Assembly (NCBI GenBank): GCA_016713735.1
Contig: JADJOP010000025.1
Location: 1 to 13,922 of the forward strand
DNA length: 13,922 nucleotides
Direction of reading: 5' to 3'
Source of the DNA: Bryobacterales bacterium
Lineage (GTDB): Bacteria > Acidobacteriota > Terriglobia > Bryobacterales > Bryobacteraceae
The notes beneath the pieces are model-generated. The model ran no database searches and was not told where the DNA came from. It saw only the letters and a program-made list of their open reading frames with translations. Position numbers and translations under genes: made by a program. Shown in pieces: positions 13,202 through 13,922 of the stretch (the first letter of the stretch is position 1; each line of letters opens with the position of its first letter).

Positions 13202-13922
13202 CTAGATCCGTTTCGATGCTGCACGCAGCGCGAAGGCGCCGCCCAGCATGGCGAGGCCAAGCAGCCCCATTAGCGGCAGGTTGCTCGCCGGCCGGCAACA
13301 TCGGCTCCGCTTCATTCGATGTGCCCGTGGCAGGCCCAGTCGAAGGCGCAGGCGCGGAGGCCATGCCATCCCGGCGGCGGGCGGCGGCGGCGTCACCACC
13401 TCGGCCAATTGCACTTCCTCCCCCGTCGGCTTGATGGCCATGATCGGGGCACGCTTCAGCTCCACCACCACCGGCTCATCCACTGACTGGATGGGCTTGG
13501 TCACTTCCATCGGCATCTCGGCGGGAGTGAAGAGCACAGGGACATTCGTCGTCTTGGCCAGTTCGATTGCCTTGGCCTTCGGATATACGAACTCCTCACC
13601 CCAGTTGCGCCCCGGGTAGAACCACGCCCGCAGCGCTTCCGGCTGTCCGGCCGGCCGCTCACGGAACGTGACCACCGTCTTGTCGGTGGCTCGCATGCGG
13701 TAGTTCGGAATCGCCAGAATCGTCGCGTAGACCGTCTTTCGTCCTTGCTGAAGATCGCACGATGTGGCGGTCCGACAGCGGAGTCCATGATCTTGAACAC
13801 ATAGGTGCCGGCCGGCAACACGCCCCATCCGGCAAGGTGGACCCCTGGAATTCCACAGGCCCGCTAAACGTTATGGTGGTCTTCCGGTTCCAGGCGTCGG
13901 CCTGACGGCAGGCGTCAGCAGG
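13202..13922 (-). pseudogene. Secreted protein with LPxxG-like C-terminal anchor, partial, frame-broken
   Basis: The 5' end is beyond the window. Frame pieces give ADAWNRKTTITFSGPVEFQ, then GVHLAGWGVLPAGTYVFKIM, SDRHIV, IFSKDE, and TVYATILAIPNYRMRATDKT with a long intact middle (VTFRERPAGQPEALRAWFYP to VVTPPPPAAGM). This is an acidobacterial secreted family I know only as uncharacterised. The end reads EAEPMLPAG, then after a frame change SNLPLMGLLGLAMLGGAFAL and RAASKRI, stop TAG at 13202-13204. That is an LPxxG-like motif, one hydrophobic helix and a basic tail, the architecture of a sortase substrate. The motif is at 13298-13287 and one or a few bases may be missing there, so LPATG cannot be excluded. 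Breaks lie near 13842, 13780, 13740, 13365 and 13288. A class D sortase is encoded about 2.8 kb downstream on the same strand. Confidence 0.7.

Noticed and set aside
1..13922. CRISPR array
   Set aside because: No regularly spaced repeats longer than about 15 bp with unique spacers were seen.

Overview
The window looks like a chromosomal stretch from a high-GC Acidobacteriota bacterium, most likely of the Solibacter/Bryobacter group. The lineage call is an inference. It rests on a VWFA-related protein of the acidobacterial type next to a class D sortase, a PEP-CTERM protein, a choice-of-anchor-X-like secreted protein, an FG-GAP/VCBS lectin-like protein, and strong use of C-ending codons on the minus strand.

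Layout. Positions 1-824 (minus) hold two exported-protein genes: a partial one running off the left edge and a broken PEP-CTERM gene. Positions 1165-3187 (minus) are a two-gene unit of a secreted bicupin followed by a secreted sialidase-like beta-propeller. Positions 3284-4528 (plus) are two unrecognised exported or membrane proteins. Positions 4541-4838 (minus) hold a frame-broken HigA-type antitoxin with no toxin beside it. Positions 4895-6141 (minus) hold an FG-GAP repeat protein with one frameshift near its signal peptide. A tRNA-Thr(CGT) at 6284-6359 is followed by a compact integration module on the minus strand (XRE regulator, excisionase, tyrosine integrase; 8619 down to 6405), which is the left end of an element integrated at the tRNA. 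Its right border was not found. Positions 8662-9171 are largely non-coding and contain an AT-rich palindromic patch and a Shine-Dalgarno site placed on an ATG-TAA. Positions 9172-9507 are a fragment of an IS21-family transposase.

Positions 13922-9812 (minus) appear to be a cell-surface neighbourhood. A secreted protein with a C-terminal LPxxG-like/transmembrane/basic tail is followed by an NAD-type malic enzyme, a secreted VWFA-related protein and a class D sortase. The last three are tightly packed: the VWFA Shine-Dalgarno abuts the malic enzyme stop codon, and VWFA and sortase overlap by ATGA. The sortase and the tailed protein are a plausible enzyme-substrate pair. I think this is the most interesting functional grouping here.

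Major caveat. At least five coding regions are split between frames, and most breaks can be repaired by adding one base, often in a C or G run. The pattern fits homopolymer undercalling in the assembly at least as well as true gene decay. Genes marked pseudogene should be read as 'frame-broken as given'.
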